A stretch of 64,000 nucleotides of DNA from Plutella xylostella (Eukaryota; Arthropoda; Insecta; Lepidoptera; Plutellidae): contig NC_063986.1 in NCBI RefSeq assembly GCF_932276165.1, positions 9,994,501 to 10,058,500 on the forward strand, given 5' to 3'. The notes beneath the pieces are model-generated. The model had not been told where the DNA came from, searched no databases, and saw only the letters and a program-made list of their open reading frames with translations. Positions 61,001 through 64,000 of this stretch are shown in pieces. The position numbers and the translations under genes were made by a program. The stretch's first letter is position 1; each line of letters begins with the position of its first letter.

Positions 61001-63231
61001 ACCAATTATTTTTTTACTGTATGCCATAAAACTATATCAACACCATTAAAATTTATTTCAAACCAGATAAGTTATATTGTCTCTAAGTAAATGTAACCAA
61101 TCTTTTATTTTATGAGTATCATTTTATTAACCCTGCGAAGCCAAAAAAAATAATAATTGTACCCTAAACCAAAGTTACTTGTTAAAATACTTTTATAATT
61201 AAATAATTAGTAGGTAGTAGGTACCTACTACTCGTATATCTTCAAATGAGGGTGGGGATAGGGATGCGAATTTAGATAAGGATGGGGACGGGGACGGGGA
61301 CCTTGGGCACCTAAGGCACCTAGGGCAAATTGGGCACCTAGGGCACCTAATGCACCTAGGGGACCTTGGTCACCTTGGGCACATAGGGCACCTAGGGCAC
61401 CTTGGGCACTTTGGGCACTTTGGACACCTGGGGCACCTTTGGCACCTTGGGCACCTTGGGGACCTTGGGGACGGGACGGGACGGGACGGGGACGGCAACA
61501 TACCTTATTTGGTTTGAAATAATTTTTAATGATGTTCATATAATTTTTATGGTATGTAAATAGTGCCAACATTTCTACAATATTATAGGAAACATGATTT
61601 GGTGATGATTTATCCGTTTTGGTGACTAAAAAGATTATCTATTGTAAACTTGCAATTATTTGGAGGCGTGTTTATTTATTTTGGAACGTAAATGTTTTTT
61701 TTTGGTTTTCGATTTTGGAGTTGGTTTTAATTATTTTTTTTGGTGCAATGTATTAGCGTACAATTATTTTTTTTGGTGATGATTAAAATTGTACCCAATG
61801 AAATATTCATATTAATAAACTCAACAAAACCACCAACAGCTAGAAGAAGAGAAATCGTCGATCAGCAACCAGTCGTCCGACCAGTTGGGCGATCTCAACT
61901 CTCTTCGCAAAGAGATAGTGTCGGCTGAGCAACATCGGATGGACTTGGAGGCCGACAAGGCGTCTCTGCATGAGAAGATCAAGTTTATGGACGCGGATAG
62001 GGAGAAACTCGAGATGGAGTTGCGACAGGTTGTCAGGTGAGTAATAATCATCATAAATTCAGTCATTATCATCATCAATTCAGACCGTAATTGCCTACTG
62101 ATGGACTTAGGTCTCTCCCTAAAAGTACCGCAAGACTTTGCCCTCATCTAGTCACTAGGCTACTCGTCTAAGGTCGGTGAATCAGGCTAGGGGGTCCCAC
62201 GCTTGCCACTTCGTGGTCTCACTCCAGAACTGCATAGTTTACCCAAGCAGTCATCGGTTGTTAGTATAATTATATGGGGTCCGACCCACAGCCTCTTCGC
62301 TTGCCCTTTGTCGGTTACATAACCGTATATCCTTCAAACTTTCAGCGTCTATAAAAAACAAACTCTAACAAGTAATAAACTCCCTTGAAAAAAAGACTCT
62401 AGCTTGTCGTTGGCGATTGATGTAATTTTACAAGAAAATTAAACATATTTAATTTCATTACATATTCCAGAGACCGCGGCGAGCTAACCTCCCAGCTCAC
62501 AGCCATGGCTCGTAAGAAGGATACACTCAATGAAGAGATAATGCGCTTGCAACAGAGATTGGAGCAGGCTAACGAGACCATAGGCCGGCTGAATAGAGCC
62601 TTGGAGGATCATGTGAAGGATGGGGAGGAGAAACAGGTATAGAAATAGTAAAAAAATACCTTGATTCTACCTGTCTTTGTTATTGAAATAAATAATATGA
62701 AGTTCTATGTAAGTGAGATCCCACTTCAAATACCACCTAATCTCCATACCTACAAAAATGGTTGGTCAAGTGACATTTTAGTATGGGCAGTCCCAACATT
62801 TTACTTTCCACAATGGGTTGGAAATAAAGGTTTAAAACCTTTCCTATTTACAATACCTACACTTTGTAAAATATAGCATGAGCGTTATGAGCTGTGAAAT
62901 CCATACCTTCATTTCACATTTGTTTGTTTTCAAGGGAAAACTAATTTCATTTACCAGGCATCTGTCAATCAAACGTCATATGACTCAAGCTATATTTTTC
63001 AAAGTATGCCTTGCATAATGTACTTAAATCACCCGTCTCTCTCCCACCAGATCCTAATAGACACGCTAGACAAAGACAAGCAACACCTAGCGGAACAACT
63101 AGCCGCATTGCGCAGTGAGAAGGATGCACTGGAAGCGACGCTATTCGACACTTGCACGCTATTGGAGGAGGCTGATGCGGCGCGCAAGAAGCTGCAGAAA
63201 GAGACGCATGCGCAGGCCGTGTTGAGCAAGG
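33975..63231 (+). CDS. Root: Rootletin (CROCC/Root), 17 coding exons, 3' end outside window
   Basis: Rootletin is a long coiled-coil protein that polymerises into the ciliary rootlet, the fibre anchoring the basal body; in insects it serves ciliated sensory neurons. Seventeen exons listed below join without a phase conflict and total about 863 codons. The order of recognisable blocks follows vertebrate rootletin: a Lys/Arg-rich start, RLQSK then LQYKQRCSELE, ALTNDLQKLTNDW, FNEYYTGEHNRLLNLWREVV, an acidic QDSEAD block, AALHKYQIQIHELQ, then continuous heptad repeats rich in Leu, Glu, Gln and Lys. Alternating GC-rich exons and AT-rich, transposon-filled introns support the model. The start at 33975 is tentative, since the exon at 15704 ends in the same phase and could be an alternative first exon. 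The gene continues past 64000. Confidence 0.9.
34176..34271 (+). CDS. Root: Rootletin exon 2
   Basis: Acceptor GTTTCAG/TTG; 32 codons rich in Arg, Thr and Pro (LTTPRSARTPIGRRTS); donor GAG/GTTCGT is a slightly weak match to consensus. Phase 0 at both ends. Confidence 0.65.
34808..34993 (+). CDS. Root: Rootletin exon 3
   Basis: Acceptor CTTTCAG, donor AAG/GTAAGT; 62 codons, phase 0-0. Contains LRRQNEELRARLAGE and QGQAALVSRLQSK, matching the N-terminal conserved region of rootletin. Confidence 0.85.
35373..35575 (+). CDS. Root: Rootletin exon 4, with polyalanine tract
   Basis: Acceptor ACCGCCAG/GTT was chosen over a later CAG because it adds VLQYKQ before RCSELE, which matches the family block LQYK-RCSELE. 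A GCC repeat (about 35494-35520) encodes nine or ten consecutive alanines, followed by ERIEDLETALRRLDEEKRK. Donor CGCAA/GTAGGC, phase 2. Confidence 0.85.
35975..36140 (+). CDS. Root: Rootletin exon 5
   Basis: Acceptor TTCCAG; 166 nt. Encodes CEKLVAQNNSLRDQLEES and ALTNDLQKLTNDWEGLRDE, one of the best-conserved rootletin blocks. Donor CAG/GTTTGT lies only 36 bases before a large fold-back transposon. Confidence 0.92.
36177..37413. mobile_element. Fold-back transposon, TA-flanked, 1.24 kb
   Basis: Two ~400-bp arms (about 36177-36585 and 37012-37413) are near-perfect inverted copies, starting CAGGGTGGCCCAAAAAGTGA / complement CAGGGTGGCCCAAAGAGTGA, around a ~430-bp AT-rich centre. TA lies on each side (36175-36176, 37414-37415), fitting a Tc1/mariner-type non-autonomous element. 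It sits in the rootletin intron 36 bases after the exon 5 donor. No transposase. Confidence 0.85.
37769..37978 (+). CDS. Root: Rootletin exon 6
   Basis: Acceptor ATTCCCAG; 70 codons, phase 0-0. Encodes AFNEYYTGEHNRLLNLWREV and TERDVLRMKSDLESAAREL, matching the conserved FNxYxxxEHxRLLxLWRxVV block. Donor AAG/GTGGGT. Confidence 0.93.
38045..38135 (+). mobile_element. LINE 3' fragment, left part (split by gypsy insertion)
   Basis: Encodes the end of a LINE ORF2 (LMVGLITGHCCVNKHLY, then a small frameshift and GNSTSPLC), continuing after the gypsy element at 46541. TAGTAGTTGCATA occurs at 38032-38044 and again at 46800-46812, a 13-bp target-site duplication enclosing the whole nest. Confidence 0.85.
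38136..38404 (-). repeat. Gypsy 3' LTR
   Basis: 269 bp, base-for-base the same as the copy at 46272-46540 as far as I can read. Contains CTTTATATAG, a possible TATA box on the opposite strand, so its promoter role is not settled. Confidence 0.9.
38422..38441 (-). repeat. Perfect hairpin beside the gypsy 3' LTR
   Basis: CATGCTTG / CAAGCATG with a four-base loop, 17 bases from the LTR edge on the internal side. It could be part of the 3' UTR structure or of second-strand priming; its role is unknown. Confidence 0.6.
38752..39120 (-). repeat. Array of seven hairpins with constant loop in gypsy 3' UTR
   Basis: Seven copies of TGAACCCTCCTTCTCA (plus strand, with one loop substitution and one stem variant) lie at 38752-38779, 38790-38819, 38881-38908, 38922-38949, 39005-39030, 39042-39071 and 39092-39120. 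Each sits in a stem whose arms differ between copies but still pair: CTTG/CAAG, CCTG/CAGG, CCC/GGG, GGC/GCC. The ten-base loop is ACCCTCCTTC (GAAGGAGGGT in element RNA). They come as pairs about 40 bp apart in units of about 125 bp. The array lies between the integrase stop and the 3' LTR. Confidence 0.85.
39348..40529 (-). CDS. Gypsy integrase region
   Basis: Joins the element DNA copy into the host genome. On the minus strand it shows an HHCC zinc-binding start (H...H, CLECAYSKKC) and the catalytic core acidic residues in HIDHLGP, SDRGTSF and NGQVERYN, followed by a basic C-terminal tail. It is in the same frame as the upstream RT/RNase H part but separated from it by a single TAA at 40530-40532. 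Ends with a normal stop at 39348. Confidence 0.85.
   Translation of the reverse strand, partial: DDKLYRYLDGDKNNIRWVVPKGARWQICRMNHDEIGHFSVEKTLERIKKTYWFAKMSKFVKKYVQACLECAYSKKCSTNEGLLHSINKVEVPFNTLHIDHLGPFVRSKRGNCYLLVIVDSFTKFTFIKPVQNTKSQTTIRVLDDIFYTFRNPDRIISDRGTSFTSYTFKHFCSEKGIRHVLNAVACPRANGQVERYNRTILSSLTAQNLNFDEKDWDDKVGRVQWGINNTCHKATGRTPAEVMFGPQMNSEIRPILNEVVREAQEDENLTTIRENVKDKIDDDQHKQKQRYDKNRRPARVYSEGELVKITRTSFSNDGKSKKLIPSYIGPYRVVSALGNDRYRVAAIPGLNSTKNKRKTTVASDRMMPWVHVAALNVNESGEESDQDDNLSDK
40530..41749 (-). pseudogene. Gypsy reverse transcriptase C-terminal part plus RNase H
   Basis: Continues the reverse transcriptase after the hAT insertion: LDLASGYYQVPI, FGLANAPAVFQR, catalytic YIDDVLIYG, LGYEISVAGV, then RNase H (LHTDASKVGVGGIL, YELETLAVV, DCSALRSTFSKRDL, HVDALSR). 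Ends at the in-frame TAA that cuts off the integrase. Confidence 0.85.
41750..43387. mobile_element. hAT-type non-autonomous DNA transposon inside gypsy pol
   Basis: Ends are 15-bp inverted repeats CAGTGGCGGATTTAC. The 8-bp target duplication CTCATCCT (41742-41749 and 43388-43395) matches hAT elements. No transposase is encoded. Internal inverted arms of ~50 bp (42102-42156 and 43059-43114, built on CTACTCTTGAAAGGCAATGT) suggest a further fold-back. The rest of its interior is an RTE insertion. Confidence 0.88.
42168..42890 (+). mobile_element. 5'-truncated RTE LINE inside the hAT element
   Basis: An open frame (42198-42869) encodes the C-terminal end of an RTE ORF: MTYGAETWTLTVG, KWQWAGHICRR, GRPPARWTDDLRRVAG, ending with LGEAYVQQW. 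It ends in a GAT-repeat tail. AAAAAATCTA occurs at 42158-42167 and 42891-42900, a probable target duplication. Confidence 0.85.
43388..45781 (-). pseudogene. Gypsy gag, protease and reverse transcriptase N-terminal part
   Basis: Starts at ATG (MPEGDEASRRR). Residues ~1-140 are strikingly Arg/Ser/Glu-rich (RRSRSRTRRRSQDYRSRSR). Next is a capsid-like region (GLAKLWYESL, YYEKLALLNRCD), then two zinc knuckles (CFNCKEKGHPYLKC and CTKCRRIGHNVDTC), a protease with VDFGSEVSLI in place of the usual D-S/T-G motif, and the start of reverse transcriptase (YASPIILVRKKDGKQRLCVD). The frame is cut at 43388 by the hAT insertion. Confidence 0.85.
45855..46115 (-). repeat. Two-copy tandem repeat in gypsy leader, 136-bp period
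   Basis: CAAAAGTGTGGGTATCTCGA starts one copy at 45855 and a close match starts at 45991. Each copy ends in CATAAAAACTGTCAAATGTC. The repeat lies in the untranslated leader between the 5' LTR and gag, where packaging or translation signals would be expected. Confidence 0.75.
46272..46540 (-). repeat. Gypsy 5' LTR
   Basis: 269-bp partner of the LTR at 38136-38404; identical sequence suggests a very recent insertion or gene conversion. Confidence 0.9.
46541..46799 (+). mobile_element. LINE 3' fragment, right part
   Basis: Continues the ORF2 C-terminus from 38135: CRICKEVDEMVEHILLAC is the CxxC...H...C motif typical at the end of R1/Jockey-type ORF2, followed by LQHPGLLLQFTRELGWLS and a stop. 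The element ends in ATAGA-type repeats before the right 13-bp target duplication. Confidence 0.85.
47001..47183 (+). CDS. Root: Rootletin exon 7
   Basis: Acceptor CCCCAACAG after a 9-kb intron; 61 codons starting with a Pro-rich linker and ending in coiled coil (LESLRVELRNTSSQRD, RIQKLLVELQGL). Donor TTG/GTGAGG. The last ~15 bases and the donor recur at about 47403-47425. Confidence 0.88.
47235..47353. mobile_element. Short MITE with perfect 24-bp inverted ends
   Basis: GATCCGTGCTGCAGATATTT... (47239-47262) is perfectly inverted at 47326-47349. It sits in the intron after rootletin exon 7, between that exon and a partial copy of its end. Target duplication not clear. Confidence 0.7.
47701..47840 (+). 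CDS. Root: Rootletin exon 8
   Basis: Acceptor TTTTTCCAG; 140 nt, ending phase 2 at GACAG/GTCAGT. Encodes ARALIQDSEADAAPSHNLLL, matching the acidic LAxAxLxDSES region of rootletin. Its 3' part is duplicated just downstream (47913-47978). Confidence 0.9.
47850..47910 (+). repeat. CT microsatellite
   Basis: A long CT run (with short interruptions) between exon 8 and its duplicated mini-exon. It ends directly in the AG acceptor of that copy, giving it an ideal polypyrimidine tract. Confidence 0.9.
47913..47978 (+). CDS. Root: Duplicated in-frame mini-exon of rootletin (exon 8b), use unproven
   Basis: A near-exact copy of the last ~60 bases of exon 8 with its donor (ACAG/GTCAGT), preceded by CTCTCTCTAG as acceptor. 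It is 66 nt, so inclusion keeps the frame: phase 2 in, phase 2 out. It would repeat LIQDSEADAAPSHNLLLSD, with only a synonymous GAA to GAG difference in the part compared and a 9-base gap near its start. Whether it is spliced in is not known. Confidence 0.6.
48331..48442 (+). CDS. Root: Rootletin exon 9
   Basis: Acceptor ACCCCCCAG; 112 nt. Encodes SPKRAVSQAAATAFAESTIS and AALHKYQIQIHELQ, matching the ALHKRQLQ block of rootletin. Donor CAG/GTCAGT. Confidence 0.9.
48583..49080. repeat. Dispersed moth-type repeat (CCGACTTCGAAAAAGGAGG family)
   Basis: Begins AACCGACTTCGAAAAAGGAG and continues through a poly-T stretch and GGACCGATTTTGA. I recognise these words as a frequent lepidopteran repeat, probably of DNA-transposon or Helitron origin. 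Boundaries are approximate. Confidence 0.5.
49081..49355. mobile_element. Near-perfect palindrome, ~120-bp arms
   Basis: Arms at about 49081-49202 and 49232-49355 are almost exact inverted copies (AAACCGACTTCAAAAAACCA ... complement). The AACCGACTTC end resembles the start of the neighbouring dispersed repeat, so it may be part of the same composite element. Confidence 0.75.
49356..49878. other. Intron sequence, nothing recognised
   Basis: AT-rich intron DNA before rootletin exon 10. ATACAGGATGTTAAACAAGC near 49558 resembles a transposon end, but no matching partner was found. Confidence 0.35.
49879..49984 (+). CDS. Root: Rootletin exon 10
   Basis: Acceptor TTTACAG; 106 nt of coiled coil (VKLQNSREQLMSSRKHCE); donor ACCA/GTAAGA, phase 1. 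Confidence 0.88.
50068..50170. mobile_element. Short MITE
   Basis: ATTGGTGCGTTG at the left is inverted at the right (CGCACCAAT), with further partial pairing inside. About 100 bp, in the intron between exons 10 and 11. Confidence 0.6.
50282..50412 (+). CDS. Root: Rootletin exon 11
   Basis: Acceptor GCCCACAG; 131 nt of coiled coil (KLDEANADINQLTQEKDSLQ); donor ATG/GTGAGA, phase 0. Confidence 0.9.
50814..50965 (+). CDS. Root: Rootletin exon 12
   Basis: Acceptor AAACCAG; 152 nt of coiled coil (VESLSSDYEKLQKINGRLEK); donor CTCAG/GTAGCT, phase 2. The following 7.9-kb intron holds the DIRS element. Confidence 0.9.
51351..51500 (-). repeat. DIRS inverted terminal repeat, 3' side
   Basis: From GCTCGACCCACTTGTGAGAT to GTATTCGCTTGTCAGTAC; reverse-complement of 57004-57154 with few differences. 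Contains an extremely GC-rich core (GGCGCGCGCGCGGGCGCC). Confidence 0.85.
51536..51635 (-). repeat. DIRS internal complementary region
   Basis: 51536-51601 is the exact inverse of the element's left extremity (51295-51360) and 51598-51635 the inverse of its right extremity (57135-57172). The two halves overlap by a few bases (ATTT), the expected join of the two ends in a circle. Confidence 0.85.
52000..53040 (-). pseudogene. DIRS tyrosine recombinase, one frameshift
   Basis: Integrates the circular DNA copy. The N-terminal half (WRCSTLKTYKSAWVRWCSWA, PTPEDVAKFIIYLH) and the first catalytic Arg region (LLLLCTGRRIHDLTLLDI) are in the frame ending at 52284. The second part (SPGSFRAAVNT and WQSKDTFLKHYF with the nucleophilic Tyr) is in another frame from 52248 to 52000. 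The shift lies in a short T run at about 52290. The start is approximate and overlaps the end of the RT/RNase H frame. Confidence 0.8.
52946..54799 (-). CDS. DIRS reverse transcriptase/RNase H, 617 codons
   Basis: Intact frame. The reverse transcriptase motifs are FIRPKPDGSNRPIFDLRTLN, TKIDLSQAYFHIPI, LPFGLATAPCTF and the catalytic YLDDFLLM. RNase H follows (TTDASDQGWGAIV, QKELWTLKEV, TDNKSVAAYI, TADSLSR). The last ~130 residues (PSIDLFASYRSAVVECY, FPPPSLIPRILRHL) are the C-terminal extension typical of DIRS proteins, sometimes described as methyltransferase-like; I cannot confirm an active site. Confidence 0.88.
   Translation of the reverse strand: MSSKLHIWETLGAPKNILSTLSGHRIPLVSRPPLYRFDKNTCSRYETKSSPEMDDEIQKMLECGAITESKNETGLLSLMFIRPKPDGSNRPIFDLRTLNTYLKPPKFKLLNHHKIPCCLNESDFMTKIDLSQAYFHIPISKTHRRFLAFAYNKTVYEMTCLPFGLATAPCTFANVSNWLGNYFRQEGIRIVVYLDDFLLMHTNPETLRQHTWYVMTILSNVGWSINVKKSVITPTKTIEYLGILWDTEKNTKSLPEPKIHKTRKLITSILEKNKWSWNSAKTILGHLNFATFVVPLGRLHCRITQIEANHLPEDHRNKMFTLPIGVTQELNWWMNNLSQNSSIHHKDPTVFITTDASDQGWGAIVNSKKMNGIWTPLQQSWHSNQKELWTLKEVMRQVAYSFKQKTILVQTDNKSVAAYITKEGGTKSQPLLRLTQDIFEIAQRFQIHIIARYLPGRYNLTADSLSRFCQTPEWTLSEHVTQAIFKKWGTPSIDLFASYRSAVVECYVSEDACDPASAYVNAFSRPWNYNLGWIFPPPSLIPRILRHLQKSSGVYLLVIPKWEKTFWKAELKQRAMCPPFRIWNLRRHLVDLKTGLPPPMVEKIHLQVWKVQAGPIY
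54816..56372 (-). CDS. DIRS gag-like protein, 518 codons
   Basis: First ORF of the element, ATG at 56372 (MACTTTMGALADWQPPDK). An N-terminal helical region is followed by a Ser/Asp/Glu-rich linker (about residues 150-260), a conserved central part (GWQNIRYAEVQKLFQASPAF), and a basic Asn/Arg/Lys-rich tail suited to nucleic-acid binding. No zinc knuckle. No stop or frameshift is visible. Confidence 0.75.
   Translation of the reverse strand: MACTTTMGALADWQPPDKEAVFFGNIIRIMDEYYPSDWRNWIVNVTTYEDLFGEKISSDLECRLRFAIPTVALALAYSTNPTLSERRYRSIKRILISWPLGRALIYAPLSITAKIHPAEAYSRFDNTVYELKKHLISRQEATKNLNPSSAENDETEDRASSSNSTLKRSHSPDPPVNAKEPKMSDYIAQQNKMFEKLCDMIQCTNQNIMLMNSKQDPSNNSSQGMDSESLSEQDAQDEQEWVAPAVADEPQSDEEFEDFTPGTKESEAKITKANDVLAKQGIHCQRFNSDGWQNIRYAEVQKLFQASPAFTSLKVNSNLATVTPNWHMVTLLEKMDSCLGAITHGLLQERQLFQEAYLKAPSEVKSYISSNLIKADTPYRKTSDALLQYTCGKRAETIQQRRSIYKTTNKTLNELLHGIPPSDTHLFSEPNLSDFVKEQGGIVKLFPGKFRKQATAVSTGQFNRSATTFKTTKKPAAAPETRDRQNNYYRNSSNRKQDRSRYTNKRAPAKQNYTRNKK
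57004..57154 (-). repeat. DIRS inverted terminal repeat, 5' side
   Basis: Inverted partner of 51351-51500. Being upstream of gag, it is the likely promoter region of the element. Confidence 0.85.
57185..57384. repeat. Dispersed moth repeat resembling Lep1/Helitron-type elements
   Basis: Contains AAATGCGAAATTAACTGTGT, ATGAAATTTGGTATACATAT, CCGGAATTCCCACGGGAAAA and GCGAAGCGAAGCTCGCGGGA, words I recognise from a very common lepidopteran non-autonomous repeat, ending in AACAGTTAGT. Boundaries and family name are approximate. Confidence 0.55.
57393..58856. mobile_element. TA-flanked transposon, 1.46 kb, non-autonomous
   Basis: Inverted ends CAGGGTGTTAACTAGAATGC (left) and CAGGGTGTTAACTTGATTGC (complement of right) continue to GAGCGGGAAATGG, with TA (or TATA) on both sides. 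Contains no transposase frame. It carries a nested MITE and ends 31 bases before the exon 13 acceptor boundary. Confidence 0.78.
57903..58027. mobile_element. 125-bp MITE nested in the TA-flanked transposon
   Basis: Ends GCGTACAGACCGGCC and its complement. CTAAAGAT flanks both sides (57895-57902 and 58028-58035), an 8-bp duplication that fits hAT-type MITEs. Confidence 0.75.
58888..59033 (+). CDS. Root: Rootletin exon 13
   Basis: Acceptor CTTCCAG, only 31 bases after the end of a fold-back transposon; 146 nt encoding AEEEQSSQLRSSLARVRSEL and RDEAAALRHQAVTHN; donor AACA/GTGCGT, phase 1. Degenerate copies of its 3' end lie at 59450-59645. Confidence 0.9.
59046..59266. mobile_element. MITE next to rootletin exon 13 donor
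   Basis: TAGTGCGACAAACTTATCTG...GGTGAGAGC at the left is inverted at the right (GCTCTCACCGGAACAGGTAA...CACTA). It starts about 12 bases after the exon 13 donor. Confidence 0.65.
59450..59645 (+). pseudogene. Two degenerate copies of rootletin exon 13 end
   Basis: Copy A (59450-59568) keeps CAATCATC, CTGCAGCTCGCTAG, GCTATGCCGGGGCCT and CACACAACAGTGCGTATTG. Copy B (59571-59645) keeps GAGGAGCAACCATCGC and CACCAGGCCGTGACACACAA with the same donor. Both have internal deletions relative to 58888-59033, and the frame is not kept throughout. Confidence 0.75.
59989..60119 (+). CDS. Root: Rootletin exon 14
   Basis: Acceptor TTCCCCAG; 131 nt encoding NELQSELERVLAERTELQAL and EDEQRTLLDENKR; donor CGG/GTATGT, phase 0. 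Its last 29 bases are the first unit of the downstream 50-bp tandem array. Confidence 0.9.
60091..60690 (+). repeat. About twelve 50-bp tandem repeats across an exon-intron boundary
   Basis: The unit AGAGGACACTGCTGGACGAG...TACAGTGTACACTAC starts at 60091 in the last 29 bases of exon 14 and recurs at 60141, 60191, 60241, 60291, 60341, 60391, 60441, a 38-bp short unit, 60529, 60579, 60629 and a partial at 60679. Each unit has CTACAG (acceptor-like), 27 bases encoding RTLLDENKR in exon frame, and CGG/GTATGT (donor-like). All three forward frames stay open through the array. Confidence 0.92.
60900..61685. mobile_element. Fold-back element enclosing a minisatellite
   Basis: Left arm 60901-61010 and right arm 61572-61682 are imperfect inverted copies sharing CCAAAACGGATAAATC, TCACCAAATCATG and CTATAATATTG. 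The ACCAAAA-rich ends suggest a non-autonomous DNA element. It sits in the intron before exon 15. Confidence 0.65.
61284..61495. repeat. Minisatellite GGGCACCT(A/T)-type and GGGAC repeats
   Basis: Many imperfect 9-base units (GGGCACCTA, GGGCACCTT and variants) flanked by GGGGAC/GGGAC runs. The minus strand reads as a collagen-like Gly-x-y frame, but this is a consequence of the 9-base period and there is no sign of a gene. Confidence 0.85.
61840..62036 (+). CDS. Root: Rootletin exon 15
   Basis: Acceptor CACCAACAG; 197 nt of coiled coil (LEEEKSSISNQSSDQLGDLN, HEKIKFMDADREKLEMEL); donor TCAG/GTGAGT, phase 2. Confidence 0.9.
62471..62636 (+). CDS. Root: Rootletin exon 16
   Basis: Acceptor TATTCCAG; 166 nt of coiled coil (RGELTSQLTAMARKKDTLNE, RLEQANETIGRLNRALED); donor CAG/GTATAG, phase 0. 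Confidence 0.9.
63051..63231 (+). CDS. Root: Rootletin exon 17 (last in window)
   Basis: Acceptor CCCACCAG; 181 nt encoding ILIDTLDKDKQHLAEQLAAL and RSEKDALEATLFDTCTLLEE, matching the LRxEKEALExSLF block of rootletin; donor AAGG/GTAAGG, phase 1. Further exons must lie beyond 64000. Confidence 0.9.
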
Positions 63232-63427
63232 GTAAGGCCGCCATCTTGGAATTATGGTTCTTGCGGAAATGCGCGTTTTTACGCAAACATCTGTTCGCCA
63301 TCCTATATTAAGTCTCCGCTTGCCCCCGCATCGGCAAGACGTTTGCACCGCGTTTCGTGCGTAATAAATAATAGTAAACGTGACACAAATGTCGTCAATT
63401 AATGAATAAAGCTTTTGAGTGCTTATA

Positions 63428-63913
63428 ATGGCTGGTAGAAGTATTATAATCAACGAATTTTTGACCTTTGTGCAAAACAAAGTTGACGTGCTTGACGATG
63501 TAAGTTTAGTACAAATTTGCGCAACTCACTTTACCGACAGTGTGGTGGAGGACAGCAAAAACCAATTGTACGAGAGTTTGCCTAACTGTGGCAGATGTAT
63601 CCTACGGAAAGGTGACGATAAACGGAAGAAAAACATAAAAGATGTTATCAAGATCTTCAGAGAAATCGCCCCAGAACTACAACCGATTTATGTGGCCCAA
63701 GACCTGAACAAGCTTCCGCCTGTCACCTTTGACCACATAGATGTCACCCGTTTCATGAAGGACCTTATCTGTATGAAAAACGACTTGCAAAATATTCGTA
63801 ATGAGACTGTATCGAAATCTGAATTTATTGGGTTCGAGGCTAAGATGAACACAGACTTAACTCGTCTCAGTCAGTCAGTTTCTAAACTAGAAACGAAAAG
63901 CTGTACATCATAA
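63428..63913 (+). CDS. Repeat-associated ORF, 161 codons, in a rootletin intron
   Basis: ATG (MAGRSIIINEFLTFVQNK) to TAA, with blocks LVQICATHFTD, RRKG-like RKGDDKRKKNIKDVIKIF and KLPPVTFDHIDVTRFMKDL, then a coiled-coil tail. I recognise the LPPVTFDHxDVTRxxKD words from multi-copy ORFs in insects and other invertebrates, probably ORF1-type proteins of mobile elements; the exact element is unknown. It is intact here. The element may continue past the window edge. Confidence 0.5.
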   Translation: MAGRSIIINEFLTFVQNKVDVLDDVSLVQICATHFTDSVVEDSKNQLYESLPNCGRCILRKGDDKRKKNIKDVIKIFREIAPELQPIYVAQDLNKLPPVTFDHIDVTRFMKDLICMKNDLQNIRNETVSKSEFIGFEAKMNTDLTRLSQSVSKLETKSCTS

Positions 63914-64000
63914 GCATGCCTAAATAAAGTTAACGTAACGAAAATCGCTGATAAGATTGATAACATGCAAAGCGGTAACGGGAGCTCGCCTGTGCACAGC
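63914..64000 (+). other. Sequence after the repeat-associated ORF
   Basis: Contains CTAAATAAAG just after the stop but continues without a tail to the window edge; the element boundary lies outside. Confidence 0.3.

Noticed and set aside
61228..61572. Collagen-like minus-strand protein
   Set aside because: Produced by a 9-base minisatellite inside a fold-back element; no start, splice or family context.
62965..63480. 171-codon minus-strand frame
   Set aside because: It overlaps rootletin exon 17 and the start of a plus-strand ORF and has no recognisable domain.

Overview
This window is eukaryotic and most likely from a moth or butterfly. It is AT-rich, with frequent TAGGTACCTA-type words. 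It carries RTE retrotransposons with GAT and GAA tails, a LINE whose ORF1 resembles the baculovirus FP25K family, a tRNA-derived SINE, many TA- and TTA-flanked MITEs, and small coding exons separated by transposon-filled introns. The species assignment is inference from these traits.

Layout. Positions 1-1308 hold the 3' part of a very GC-rich gene for a membrane-anchored ATP-grasp-like protein whose metal-binding motif looks degenerate. From 1.3 to 15.7 kb the DNA is mostly non-coding, with a Harbinger-like MITE (4886-5341) and a LINE on the minus strand (8340-12690) with an intact 975-codon ORF2. A single large coding exon of unknown identity (15704-16537) ends in a splice donor. MITEs, a SINE, an RTE fragment and a broken LINE with a nuclease-like C-terminus (28306-31213) follow.

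The main host gene is rootletin (CROCC/Root), the coiled-coil protein of the ciliary rootlet. I could place 17 coding exons in consistent splice phase from 33975 to 63231 (about 863 codons); the gene runs past the right edge. Its introns are packed with transposons. One intron (37979-47000) holds a four-level nest, each level with its own target duplication: LINE fragment, then a Ty3/gypsy element with apparently identical 269-bp LTRs, then a hAT-type element, then an RTE fragment. Another intron (50966-58887) holds a structurally complete DIRS element (51294-57172) with inverted terminal repeats, an internal complementary region and a tyrosine recombinase broken by one frameshift. These larger elements lie antisense to rootletin.

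Three signals deserve attention. (1) In the second half of rootletin, 3' ends of exons have been copied together with their splice donors. One copy is an in-frame 66-nt mini-exon with both splice sites. Another is an array of about twelve 50-bp repeats, each holding a 27-nt in-frame micro-exon. (2) The 3' untranslated part of the gypsy element has seven hairpins with a constant ten-base loop and covarying stems. (3) The LINE at 8.3-12.7 kb has a 213-codon open frame bridging ORF1 and ORF2.
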